From the NCBI RefSeq assembly GCF_963855985.1, contig NC_087107.1:1550001-1614000 (forward strand): a stretch of 64,000 nt of DNA. The letters are read 5' to 3'. Below are positions 34,501 through 43,384 of the stretch, piece after piece (the stretch's first letter is position 1; each line of letters opens with the position of its first letter). Below the pieces are notes generated by a model. The model made no database searches, was not told where the DNA came from, and saw only the letters and a program-made list of their open reading frames with translations. The stretch is from Ostrinia nubilalis (taxonomy: Eukaryota > Arthropoda > Insecta > Lepidoptera > Crambidae). A program made the position numbers and the translations under genes.

Positions 34501-36234
34501 TTGGTAACACTTATTTTTTATTTTGCAACTGGTATCTTAAGTCATTGACTGCCAAGACACTAGACACATTGTTCGAAGTTCACTAGTAAGGCGCACGGCG
34601 TCCAACGTATTAACTAAGAGAATCATTGAAAAATTGAATTTAATATTATTCATCATCATCATCATCATTTCAGCCATAGGACGTCCACTGCTGAACATAG
34701 GCCTCCCCCAATGCTTTCCATGTTGATCGATTGGTAGCGGCCTGCGTCCAGCGCTTCCCTGCTACCTTTACGATGTCGTCGGTCCACCTTGTAGGTGGAC
34801 GTCCCACGCTGCGTTTTCCGGTACGCGGCCTCCATTCCAGAACCTTTCTGCCCCATCGGCCATCAGTTCTGCGTACTATGTGCCCTGCCCATTGCCACTT
34901 CAGTTTGCTAATCCGTCGGGCTATGTCAGCGACTTTGGTTCGTTTACGGATCTCCTCATTTCTGATTCGATCTCGCAAAGAAACACCAAGCATAGCCCTC
35001 TCCATAGCACGCTGTGCAACTTTGAGCTTCTGTATAAGGCCTATAGTGAGAGGCCACGTTTCCGAGCCATAAGTTATCACTGGTAACACACATTGGTTAT
35101 ACACTCTAGTCTTCAGGCATTGAGGTAATTTGGACGAAGAGATGTTGCGTAGTTTCCCGAACGCTGCCCAGCCGAGTTGGATTCGACGATTGACCTCCTT
35201 CTCGAAATTGGACCTACCTAGCTGGATCGTTTGTCCGAGGTAGACATACTTGTCGACAATCTCGAGAATTGAGCTCCCAACTGAAACTGGGTAGGGCGTA
35301 ACATGGACATTCGACATAAGCTTCGTTTTGTCCATGTTCATCCTCAGGCCTACCTGTTGGGAAACTCGATTAAGGTCTTCGAGCATTGTGCCAAGATCTT
35401 CCAACGATTCTGCCATGACCACAATATCGTCGGCAAACCGAAGGTGAGTGATGTACTCGCCATTAATGTTTATGCCGAATCCTTTCCATTCCAGGAGTTT
35501 GAAAGCGTCTTCCAATGCAGCGGTGAACAGTTTCGGAGATATAACATCTCCCTGCCTAACGCCTCGCTGCAGTGGAATCGCCCTCGTGCTCTGCTCCTGT
35601 ACTCGGACCGACATGGTGGCGTTTTTGTACAAGCACTTCAGTACCTCGATATACCGATAGTCAATACGGCACCGCTGGAGAGATTGTAACACTGCCCAAG
35701 TCTCAATCGAATCGAAGGCCTTCTCATAGTCCACGAACGCCAAGCATAGTGGCAAGTTATACTCCTCAGTCTTCTGTATAACCTGCCGCAGCGTATGGAT
35801 GTGGTCTATGGTACTATAGCCTTTTCGGAATCCGGCTTGTTCGGGAGGCTGGAAGTCATCGAACCTACGCGCGAGACGGTTCGTGATGACTCTCGAAAAC
35901 AGTTTGTAGACATGACTCAGAAGCGAGATGGGTCTGTAATTCTTCAGCAAGGTCTTATCACCTTTCTTGAAGAAGAGCACCACCACGCTTCTGTTCCATG
36001 CCTCTGGCGTAGTTCCCTGGAGTAGGACAACAACAACGGGTTCGTCGTTCAACATTAATATTATTGAATGTCAATAACTCACGTACAAAATTGTCCACAG
36101 CTGACAAGCCAGCGGTAGAGAAGGTGATCGACGCCTGCCTAGCCAACAAAGGGAACACCCCCCACCAGACAGCCTGGAACTACGTCAAGTGCTACTACGA
36201 AAAGGACCCCAAACACGCCATTTTGACCCAATAA
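31557..36234 (+). CDS. Odorant-binding protein, minus-C type, four exons
   Basis: Predicted 134-residue secreted carrier of small hydrophobic ligands (PBP/GOBP fold). Coding exons: 31557-31601, 32905-33015, 33805-33919 and 36101-36234, all with GT/AG ends and phases 0,0,1. Exon 1 encodes the signal peptide MKTLVVLVVCFVVAQ. Mature residues begin SFTDEQKEKLKKHKSEC. Cysteines of the mature protein are at 32, 64, 103 and 121 (spacings 31, 38, 17), so C2 and C5 of classic six-Cys OBPs are absent; this is the minus-C class. The C-terminus WNYVKCYYEKDPK is typical. AATAAA at 36639-36644 is a likely poly(A) signal. Intron 1 has an RTE tail (32089-32135), intron 2 a SINE within a MITE, and intron 3 a 1.4-kb RTE copy. 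Ligand and tissue are unknown; minus-C OBPs also serve outside antennae. Confidence 0.93.
32089..32135 (+). repeat. RTE LINE 3' tail in OBP intron 1
   Basis: AGACTTCCTATGTCTGAAATG followed by (ATG)n. It is the last 40 bp of an RTE element in the sense orientation of the gene. Confidence 0.6.
33059..33553. mobile_element. MITE (GCGCAGACC family) interrupted by a SINE
   Basis: The right part (33388-33553) starts AGACCATCG, has GTTGGCCGATAGTTGGGCCCG, and ends TGATGGTCTGCGCATAGGC. The other copy at 37050-37229 shares this layout. Its missing left tip TCTAGGCGC lies at 33059-33067, just before the SINE (33066-33388). This implies that the SINE inserted within the MITE's left inverted repeat. Confidence 0.6.
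33066..33388 (+). mobile_element. tRNA-derived SINE in OBP intron 2
   Basis: Near-identical to 12090-12418: GTGGTCTAGTAGTAAGACC (A-box region), GGTTCGATTCC (B box), a body with GTTCCGGCAGTTAGAGGTAA and an A tail. It is in the sense orientation of the OBP gene and starts 50 bp after the exon 2 donor. Confidence 0.85.
33745..33790 (+). repeat. RTE LINE 3' tail in OBP intron 2
   Basis: GGGGGATGCCTGTGGCTGATATGATGATGATG, just upstream of the exon 3 acceptor. Confidence 0.5.
34651..36054 (-). mobile_element. 5'-truncated RTE-clade LINE in OBP intron 3, with 11-bp TSD
   Basis: The minus strand encodes the C-terminal about 460 residues of a reverse transcriptase, open to its stop at 34670. It has LAFVDYEKAFDSIE (motif A), RGVRQGDVISPKLF (motif B), HLRFADDIVVM (catalytic FADD), then the RTE-like tail RWTDDIVKVAGKRW and AYVQQWTSYG. 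The 3' end is CTATGGCTGAA(ATG)n. TTAATATTATT occurs at 34640-34650 and 36055-36065 as the target duplication. The endonuclease domain is lost by 5' truncation. It lies antisense to the OBP gene. The long open frame implies a young insertion. Confidence 0.92.
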
Positions 36235-36656
36235 GAGCTCCAAATAGAGTATCTTTTTGCTCAAGCTGCCTTTAAGATTGGTGATCCATGGCCAATGTCA
36301 TTTGTTCCTATACTAGTCAGTTGATAGTGAGATCAACAGTGACCTACGAATCGGTCAAGTCAGTTATGACCCCAAACTGACACTTAGCTTGAGCAATTGA
36401 GATAACCTGTTTATTGAAAGGCAAATACTTTAGTTCATCATCATTGGCTTTAGTTATCGAAGTATCAACATCATCTAAAAACATCAATTTGTAACCGTTA
36501 TTTTCAAAAACCATGTCATAATAATTACATGTTCTATTACTACTAAATTCATCCAAGTGAAATTAAATACAGGGAACAATTTGGTTGTAAAATATTTAAC
36601 AATACGGTGACTGCCCAAGCGAATTTATTAATTAAAGAAATAAACAGTGGAATTAA

Positions 36657-36735
36657 AATATTGGTTTTTATTTCCCCATTTATGACAAAATTAATAAGAA
36701 GAAGAATATTGGTTTTTATTTCCCCCATTTATAGA
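36657..36735 (+). repeat. 50-bp direct repeat near the OBP 3' end
   Basis: ATATTGGTTTTTATTTCCCC followed by ATTTAT occurs at about 36658 and again about 50 bp further on, downstream of the AATAAA at 36639. This is a local duplication at or beyond the cleavage region. Confidence 0.6.
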
Positions 36736-36855
36736 AAAAGACCGAGTTTTGATTAACTAATTCTTAAATGAAGATACTACCTAAATACACGATACACGTC
36801 ACATCGACAATAAATTATTATTTGAAGTCACTATTAGGCCATACCTACACATTAA

Positions 36856-37043
36856 GGGCTATATTTCACTGGGACACCATGGCGGCATTGGCGGCGCAAC
36901 CAGTCGCCGGTTACCAACAAAATGTATACAGCTCTATAGAGAGTTACTCACCTGGTGTCCGTTTGGTTGCGCAAAGCTGTATACATTTTGTTGGTAGCCG
37001 GCGACTGGTTGCGCCGCCATGGTGTCCCGGTGAAATATAGCCC
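36856..37043. mobile_element. Palindromic MITE, Harbinger-like, TAA target duplication
   Basis: Inverted arms start GGGCTATATTTCAC and continue GGGACACCATGGCGGC and then the GTCGCCGG and ACAAAATGTATACAGCT segments, pairing over about 80 bp. TAA flanks both ends (36853-36855 and 37044-37046), the 3-bp target preferred by PIF/Harbinger elements. Confidence 0.75.
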
Positions 37044-37049
37044 TAAGCC

Positions 37050-37229
37050 TTAGCGTAGACCACCAACTTTTAGTTGGCCGATAGTTGGGTCGGGCTGTTA
37101 ATCACTATGGAAATGTATGAAAGTGCGCACACTATACCGATTTATTATCGGCCAATTCTTCATATAAATTAGAATCGGGCCCAACTGTTACTATCGGTCA
37201 ACTAAAAATCCTTGGTCTGCGCCTAGTCT
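37050..37229. mobile_element. MITE (GCGCAGACC family), intact copy
   Basis: The left arm TAGCGTAGACC...TTTTAGTTGGCCGATAG pairs with the right arm CTATCGGTCAACTAAAAAT...GGTCTGCGCCTAG. It directly follows the Harbinger-like MITE. The interrupted copy at 33059-33553 shares GTTGGCCGATAGTTGGG. Confidence 0.7.
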
Positions 37230-37234
37230 AAATA

Positions 37235-38080
37235 CTGGATTGCTTCTACTCGTAGAACTTACGCAGCTAGACTAGAATGCAGCGGAAACGTTACGGAAAG
37301 TTAAACTCGTGTATTTCATTGAGAACGAAAGAACATAAATTATTTCATCTAATCATAGTAAGTCTATAACAACTCCTGCTACCTATAGACTCACATTTAA
37401 TCACTGCGTTTAAAGTAAAATCGTAATTTTAAAGAACGTTAAAATAATACTTTAATGAACGTCAGTCACCCTTTAGGTACATTCTTCAAATGCCGGCTAA
37501 ACCCAGCGATTTTTCTATTTATCTATATTTCATATGAAAACACTATTGTGAGGAGAATTTAAGATTTGGTAAACAAACGCTCTTTGCTCTAACCTTTTGA
37601 ATTAAAACAATGATCCTGACGTAATTATTAGATAAACACACAATAATAGGCTTCTCGCACAGTGAACGACAAATCGTCAAGCATTATAATTCTAAAGAAA
37701 ACTCAATGAAATAAGCAAAAAGAAGTTTTTCTGCTTGATTTCAGCGTCCCTTAAAAGTGAATTTTGGTAGAGTCACAAAATACAATAACATCAACAAAAT
37801 ATTAGTTATAAACAGGACATAAGCTTTTTTCAAATGAGTAGGTTGATAACGACATTAAAATAAATAGAGTTAAAAAAATACGCATAAAATACAAGTACCT
37901 GAGATATTACTGGATATGAACTAATCAACTACTATCTTTTTCAAACAGTGTAAGAATTTGAGAGCAAAAAACTGCTATTACTGCCAGTGAAAAGACGACA
38001 AAAAGTTCAGTGTGTGAATGCCCTTATCCTCTTTTTGCATGGAATATTCTTCTTCAGATCAAAATAATAACATCGGATTG
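37235..38080. other. Spacer between the two OBP genes
   Basis: AT-rich, no repeat family or gene recognised. It should contain upstream control sequence for the second OBP gene. Confidence 0.4.
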
Positions 38081-38089
38081 AACTAACAG

Positions 38090-38097
38090 TATAAATA
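38090..38097 (+). promoter_or_regulatory. TATA box of the second OBP gene
   Basis: TATAAATA, 117 bp before the ATG at 38207. A start site near 38120-38135 would give a leader of about 75-90 nt. Confidence 0.55.
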
Positions 38098-38206
38098 GGA
38101 AAGGTTGAGGATTTACGGTCATAAAACCTTAATCAGGGGAGAAAGTGGGTTAGAACAAGAATTTAATAAAGTAATTGTGTGTTGACAAAAGTTCACGGTC
38201 TTTAAT

Positions 38207-39581
38207 ATGAAGCTTGCTGCGGTAGTTTTATTTACTGTGTTTACTCATACTCAGGTAAGACGTTTTAGAATTTAGCAAAGGCTTTTGAAGACAGTGGCCT
38301 AAGTCGTAAAGTTGGCCTATTACGAGAACTGATTAATACCAATTTGGAAAACAGTTCTTCAGTAGAGGACTATGTAAACAGCAAAAAAAGCTTAATATGA
38401 AGACTTTATATTTTATAGTAAAATATATGAGAACATTCTGTCAACGCGACAAGGACGAGAGTGCCCATAGACAATATTAGTAAGGAGTTTCTCTTATGCG
38501 TCCATAAATCCAACAGATCTAGTATCGCTCGTTTCAGCCAAATGACTTCCACTGCTGGACAAAGGCCTCCCCCAAGGATTTCGACAACGACCGGTCCTGC
38601 GCCACCCGTATCCAGGCACCTCTCGCGACCTTTACCAGATCATCGGTCCACTTAGTGGGGGGCCTGACCACACTACGTTTTCCGATGGTGTGGTCGTTAC
38701 TCGCGAATTGATTTATTACGTGCCAAGTGTTATATTATAGGGAATGCATCACATTTGGTTAATGCATTACTTCCAAAACACCTTGACAGGTTTCAGATCA
38801 GATTGTTTTGTATTTTGAATTCGATTTCAAAGAAATTAATTAATTTCTAGTGTCTGAGTGATGAACAAAAGGAACTGCTGAAGAAATGGCACATGGAGTG
38901 TTTTGAAGAAACGAAAGTGAGCCCTGACCTGGTGTTGAAGCTGAAGACTGGGGATTGGCGAGTAAGTTGAACACAAGTTTAATAAAATCCTCTTTCATTA
39001 ACAAAACAAATGACGGCTTAAAATATTGATAAACCGTTCACTAGATAAAATCAATGAATTTTACAATCTGAAAAGCGATGACAGTGGAACTGGGACAATG
39101 CAAAGGCATCTGACATGGGCTTGGGTTCTCAAAACCAAGTCGTTGCCAAAATAAAAGAAGAAGACATGGGTTTGATTTAGGCACCTCAATATGATGCTTG
39201 GTTGATTTAAGTTCAAGTCGTAATGTAGACTGGAGGCATCATTGGGTGTGTCACTCCTAAAAATCCTCCTTCAATCCAAGAGTTTCACCTCCATAGCACT
39301 GTCCAGTGTCCATAGAGAAATTAGTGATGGAAGACAATTTTGTTTTGTTTGAGCGGCGAAAACGTTCAAGAATAAGGTTCATCCTTGGTAAAAGTTATAA
39401 TTCAGTGCCATAGAGATCTAGACTTCTAGAGAGATGAGAAGTATCAGTACTCAACGTGCGAATAATCTTTAATATACGCAAGCAATGTAAACTGTTTATA
39501 CTTAAAACCTCAACTTGGCACATTGCTGTCGCGAGCAATGTGTTCTGTTTTGGGCAAATTGCTGCGACACTGCCTCCTATC

Positions 39582-39617
<36 letters not shown>

Positions 39618-42600
39618 ACTGGCTAAGCCCCCTTTTCATATCTCCCTTTAGTTTTTGTGATCTGTGTTCAGTGCTATACGTTACACTGCACGATGTCCAC
39701 TAAAAACCTTTTCCAAATAGTCCATCAATTCTTTCTGCTTAGCGATAATTTTAAATCTTATTAATTTCCAGCTTGATAACAAACTTCTGAAAAAATGGAC
39801 GCTGTGTATCTTGAGGAAATACGACCTGATGAGCGATGAAGGGGTGTTCCGTCTCGACAACGCTCTTGCAATGGTGCCTGATAGAGGTTTGTGAATATAA
39901 ACGTCTTTGATGGGTTTATGGAAGGGCATTTAGGGCAGGCTTAACTGGTGTCGTTTTTGAACCATGTTCATGGGGTTTCATTAAAAGTTTTGAACAGCTC
40001 TCAGATTTTGAAAAGACGGAAATAATCTAAAAGTTCGGGATTATATTTTAAGAAAAGTTTCAAATTTTCTTGAACTGTACTACGTAATAATTTATGTATA
40101 GCATTGGTTTACTTGCCCTTACTGCCCTCCATAAATCTATCCTAAAAGTATTGAATTTTGTGACTAAAATCTCTACATTACACAAGATCTTCGCTTTCTA
40201 TTTTGCTCTCAGAAACTTCAGCTAGTTTCTTTATCTATTAATTCTAGATTTGCTTCAAAACAAAACAGACTATGTTAGTAAAATTCTTTTAAGCTTCAAC
40301 CACACCAACGCGTGCAGATCGCCCTCGCCGGCGCGATCAAAGGCCTATGACAAGTCGTGACCTCTCATTTCCATATGATCGCGCCGTGATCGCGCCGGCT
40401 ATGGCGATCTGAACGCATTGGTGTGGTTGAAGCTTTACTATCACTAGAATACTCTCTTCCTCACTAAACACAATCATATACAAGGTTATTTTTTGTATAT
40501 ACGAAAGCCGAAAAACGTGTCACGTATTTTAATCTTTAGAATCAGTATAAAAAAATGATACCTTAAAAACTCACGAAGTTCCAAGCTTTATTTGTTGTCC
40601 CATTATCCGCACGCAAGTGTAGACATCGTACAGCGCGCGGCACTTTCGTTGTTGACAACGCAATGTTTGTTAAGCTTTGACAACATTTTCCATACGCGCA
40701 GAACATTTTAGTAAGTTGTCCGTAAATTATGGATTTGTATATATTATTTAGTCAAAATGTAACATGATATAAAAAATATTGCGATGCATTCTATTACTGA
40801 TTCTGAACAAATAGTTTTAAGGTTTCGTATATTTATACTAAAAATAACCTTGTATAACTTGTGCCAAAAAGCTGGGAATGGCTACTTACAATTTTCATTT
40901 TCTTCATTTTCCTGTAAATTAGCACAAGCACTTCAATTTCAGTTACTAAACCTCTAAACTCGCACGTGAGAGTGAAGAGAAATAAGAATAAAAACAAGAA
41001 AGGCAAGAAGGGCAAGAAGGGCGACGACGACGATAAGGACAAAGATGAAACGATTTGGATTGTGTTGTTCATAGCTTCCTTTTTCGTTTTGATTTAATAT
41101 TTTAAGGCCCGATTCGACCAAACTTGTATCCGAGAATAAGTCCTGCCCCCCTAGACAAAACGCACTTTTTGATCGAATCGAAAATCGAATCCGTCAAAAC
41201 TCCATACAAAAAAGGGGCTTTTCGACCACTTTTCGACTGGTTTGCGATTATAATTTGCACTTTGTCTAGACCCACTGGTATAACTGGCACATTGACAGTT
41301 TCAGTTTGGGAATTATGTCAAAATGACAAGTTTATTCTTAGATTAAAATGACTCTTGTTTGGTCGAATCCACCCTAAAATGGATAGTAAGCTCTAAAAAG
41401 TGAAGCACTACAAACTAGAGCACTGGATAGTTTTCGCATACATTTCAACAGTTGACAAAGTCGAACACCATTGAATTCTTAGATAATAACACCAAAATGT
41501 CTTCATTCTTCATACAAGTACCTCGTCTAAAGTGAGACCAAAATCATTAATGTTATCCAATGTCATTTTACGTACGTTTTCACTTTAAACCACGGGCTTA
41601 TTTTGAAGTTTTTTTATCCACAACGAGGAAGCTCTTGGCCTGTATCTCACCTGATGGTAAGTGATGATCAGGCCGAAGATGGAAGCGAGTTTCACTCGGA
41701 ATCCTCAACCACGGAGGAACTCACTTTTCTTGCGCTTACTATCCATGGATCGGCTTGCTTTGGATATGCATCTAGGCTTGAAAACGTGTGTAAGGTGACA
41801 TAATATTTTTTGCCATACTTTAGGTAAACCTCTTGTTGTATGAAAACTATCCATCTCCATCTAGATGTTATCAATCTAAGTTTAATACTTCTTAGGTCAA
41901 GTGTTAAATTAAGTATGTAGAAGACATTTCTTTAGAGCCTATCCACTTCAAGCACTTCTATTTCAGCATCTGAATCTCCAAATGTGGGTATCAAGAGAGG
42001 AATTGTAGATGACGAAGAACTGAAGAATTATGAAGAAAACGATGAACTTGGCATGGCAATTTTTTTATTGTCTTTTGCCATTTTTTATAATTAACTCCAT
42101 GCAAATGACAAAAAACTATCATAATTAAAGTAATAAGGGATTTAATTGTTACAGTATTAATTTGGAACTGTTTTTCTTCACGACATATTTTGATGAATCC
42201 ATGAAAATTTATTCACATCTACTTTAATGCCATTGTGATGTTTGTTTTACACTTTTAAAAGTTCTGTTGTAGTCTTATTTAATACTACTTATAATCATCT
42301 TTTTATTGCAACCTCTACCACAGTTTACTAATAATTTTTCGACTATAATAATATTTTTTAGAAATTTTGTGTTTCTATTTCTATTTTATTTGTCTTGTTA
42401 CTTGTTTCTGTAATATAATTTTACTTATAAATTTAAATAATCGCTATATTATTATTATGTAAATTATTTATGTATTGTTACAATATTTTCACACTTGTAC
42501 TCATACTTACTAAGTAAAATAGTATTGTAAATTACTAAAGTGTATAAAGTTGAAAACTGTGATTTAATGAGTTAACGAGTAATAATAATTTACTGCTAAA

Positions 42601-43339
42601 CTTATTTATTTTATTGGCTAAATTATTACTTTTTACAGTCTAAGACAATGACTTTTTTATTTTGTCTCGTCCCTTAAATTTCAGTGACGAATTCAAGCTT
42701 TGAAAATAAATACAAGAGAGAAATGATGAGTTTAAGTGAAAAAAGGAAGAAATGGCTAAAATTTTTACTGTTGCGGTTGTTACTCCTATAAAATTACACA
42801 ACATATTTTGTAACAAAAGATGGCCAGTTTCGAATAGGTATTAAATAATTTATTGGTATAAAATAATTTATTGGATAGTTACTTTTATATAAAGTAAAAT
42901 TAAATATTGTTTAAAATTTTCTGCAGTGCGATTAAATTCGTCATCTTTAAAGATATTTAATAGCTAAAATAAGACATAAAATTCTAAATCTTGGACACGA
43001 ATAATAACATTTTATCTTGGACACGAATGATATTACTGTTTAGTGTTTATCTTATTTGCAACAAATGGTAGAGTCTGAAGCACTATAGACAAAAACCTCA
43101 ATGTTACAAATAAATATTACCTATTCCATTATTTCTTTGAATTACACGAGTTACTATAAATCTGCACGTTTTTTATTTCAGACAAGGAAATGATCGAAGA
43201 CTTCATAGACGAGTGCTTGCCGAAGAAAGCCAGCGCCCCCTACGAGATCGCTTGGGACTACACTAAGTGCTACCACACTATGGCCAAAAAACCTAAAAAC
43301 AAGGACAAAAGATTGCATTACCTCAACATTTTTTACTAA
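38207..43339 (+). CDS. Odorant-binding protein, minus-C type, canonical secreted isoform
   Basis: Predicted 143-residue OBP, tandem paralogue of the gene at 31557-36234. Coding exons: 38207-38254, 38851-38961, 39772-39886 and 43182-43339. Exons 2 and 3 have the same lengths (111, 115 nt) and phases as the paralogue. Exon 1 encodes the signal peptide MKLAAVVLFTVFTHTQ. Conserved cysteines are at 33, 65, 103 and 121 (spacings 31, 37, 17), with C2 and C5 missing. An extra Cys is at 17, the first mature residue. The C-terminus is longer and basic (KKPKNKDKR), ending YLNIFY. AATAAA at about 43365 is the likely poly(A) signal. Intron 3 is 3.3 kb and contains three alternative terminal-exon candidates (40943-41097, 41967-42094, 42685-42791). 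Intron 1 holds an RTE fragment, and intron 2 a 30-A tract. Confidence 0.92.
38537..38700 (-). repeat. RTE-like LINE 3' fragment in intron 1
   Basis: Reverse-orientation text GTTTCAGCCAAATGACTTCC, ACTGCTGGACAAAGGCCTCCC and CGGTCCACTTAGTGG belongs to the same subfamily as 59470-59712, whose tail is GAAACGAACGAAC rather than (ATG)n. Confidence 0.65.
39555..39616 (+). repeat. SINE tail with about 30 A residues in intron 2
   Basis: GCCTCCTATCACAT followed by an uninterrupted A run at about 39587-39616. The same phrase GCCTCCTGTCACAT(A)n is at 50626-50650 and, reversed, near 55097. This suggests the 3' terminus of a SINE family. Confidence 0.5.
40292..40434. mobile_element. Palindromic MITE, Harbinger-like, TTA target duplication
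   Basis: Arms AGCTTCAACCACACCAACGC...CAGATCGCC and the reverse complement at the right end pair over about 33 bp. TTA flanks both sides (40289-40291, 40435-40437). It lies in intron 3 of the second OBP gene. Confidence 0.75.
40481..40852. mobile_element. 372-bp MITE with CAAGGTTATTTTT ends, TA target duplication
   Basis: Terminal inverted repeats CAAGGTTATTTTT (40481) and AAAAATAACCTTG (to 40852) extend imperfectly through TATATACGAAA. TA flanks both ends, as for Tc1/mariner-type elements. There is no coding. It ends 90 bp before the first alternative terminal exon. Confidence 0.75.
40943..41097 (+). CDS. Alternative terminal exon A of the second OBP gene: Lys/Asp linker plus hydrophobic tail
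   Basis: Acceptor CTTCAATTTCAG at 40942. Exon 3 ends with one base (G), and joining here keeps frame for 51 residues to TAA at 41095: VTKPLNSHVRVKRNKNK, GKKGKKGDDDDKDKDE, then TIWIVLFIASFFVLI-stop. The charged spacer followed by about 15 hydrophobic residues at the extreme C-terminus resembles a GPI-anchor signal or tail anchor. The full isoform would be 142 residues and would lack the last two OBP cysteines. Exon B at 41967 shares the acceptor neighbourhood, which indicates duplication. ATTAAA at 41342-41347, inside a MITE, could serve as poly(A) signal. Use is inferred from sequence only. Confidence 0.6.
41102..41377. mobile_element. MITE with GATTCGACCAAAC inverted ends
   Basis: Left arm AAGGCCCGATTCGACCAAAC, right arm GTTTGGTCGAATCCACCCT; the inner 13 bp are perfect. 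It begins 5 bp after the stop codon of alternative exon A, so it would form most of that isoform's 3'UTR. Confidence 0.65.
41605..41725 (-). mobile_element. SINE 3' part in OBP intron 3
   Basis: T run, then CCACAACGAGGAAGCTCTTGG, TATCTCACCTGATGGTAAGTGA and ACCACGGAGGAACT, a reversed copy of the 12090-12418 SINE without its tRNA head. It has split an older imperfect palindrome: GGATAGT and GTTTTCGCATACA on the left, and TGTATGAAAACTATCC on the right. Confidence 0.75.
41967..42094 (+). CDS. Alternative terminal exon B of the second OBP gene: acidic linker plus hydrophobic tail
   Basis: Acceptor CAAGCACTTCTATTTCAG at 41966 matches the exon A acceptor at 17 of 18 positions, and similarity continues into the first coding bases. 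It joins exon 3 in frame for 42 residues: ASESPNVGIKRGIVDDEEL, KNYEENDELG, then MAIFLLSFAIFYN-stop. The isoform would be 133 residues. The layout is the same as exon A (charged spacer, short hydrophobic end) with a different sequence, as expected for diverged duplicates. ATTAAA near 42124 could act as poly(A) signal. Confidence 0.6.
42685..42791 (+). CDS. Alternative terminal exon C candidate of the second OBP gene
   Basis: Acceptor CCCTTAAATTTCAG at 42684. It joins exon 3 in frame for 35 residues: VTNSSFENKYKREMMSLSEK, then RKKWLKFLLLRLLLL-stop. Again a charged segment with a hydrophobic, Leu-rich end. It is weaker than A and B: shorter, in AT-rich DNA, and without visible nucleotide similarity to the other two. 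ATTAAA at 42840-42845 is a possible poly(A) signal. Confidence 0.4.
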
Positions 43340-43384
43340 AATAATTACTAAAAATATCTTCTTACTAATAAAAGTTGAATTTAA

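Noticed and set aside
34731..36025. Plus-strand open frames across 34.7-36.0 kb
   Set aside because: Antisense shadows of the RTE reverse transcriptase.
40204..40250. Further terminal exon after GCTCTCAG at about 40211
   Set aside because: Only nine in-frame residues, with no charged linker or long hydrophobic end. The acceptor-like sites at 42639 and 42325 give an immediate stop, and that at 42926 gives only 13 residues.
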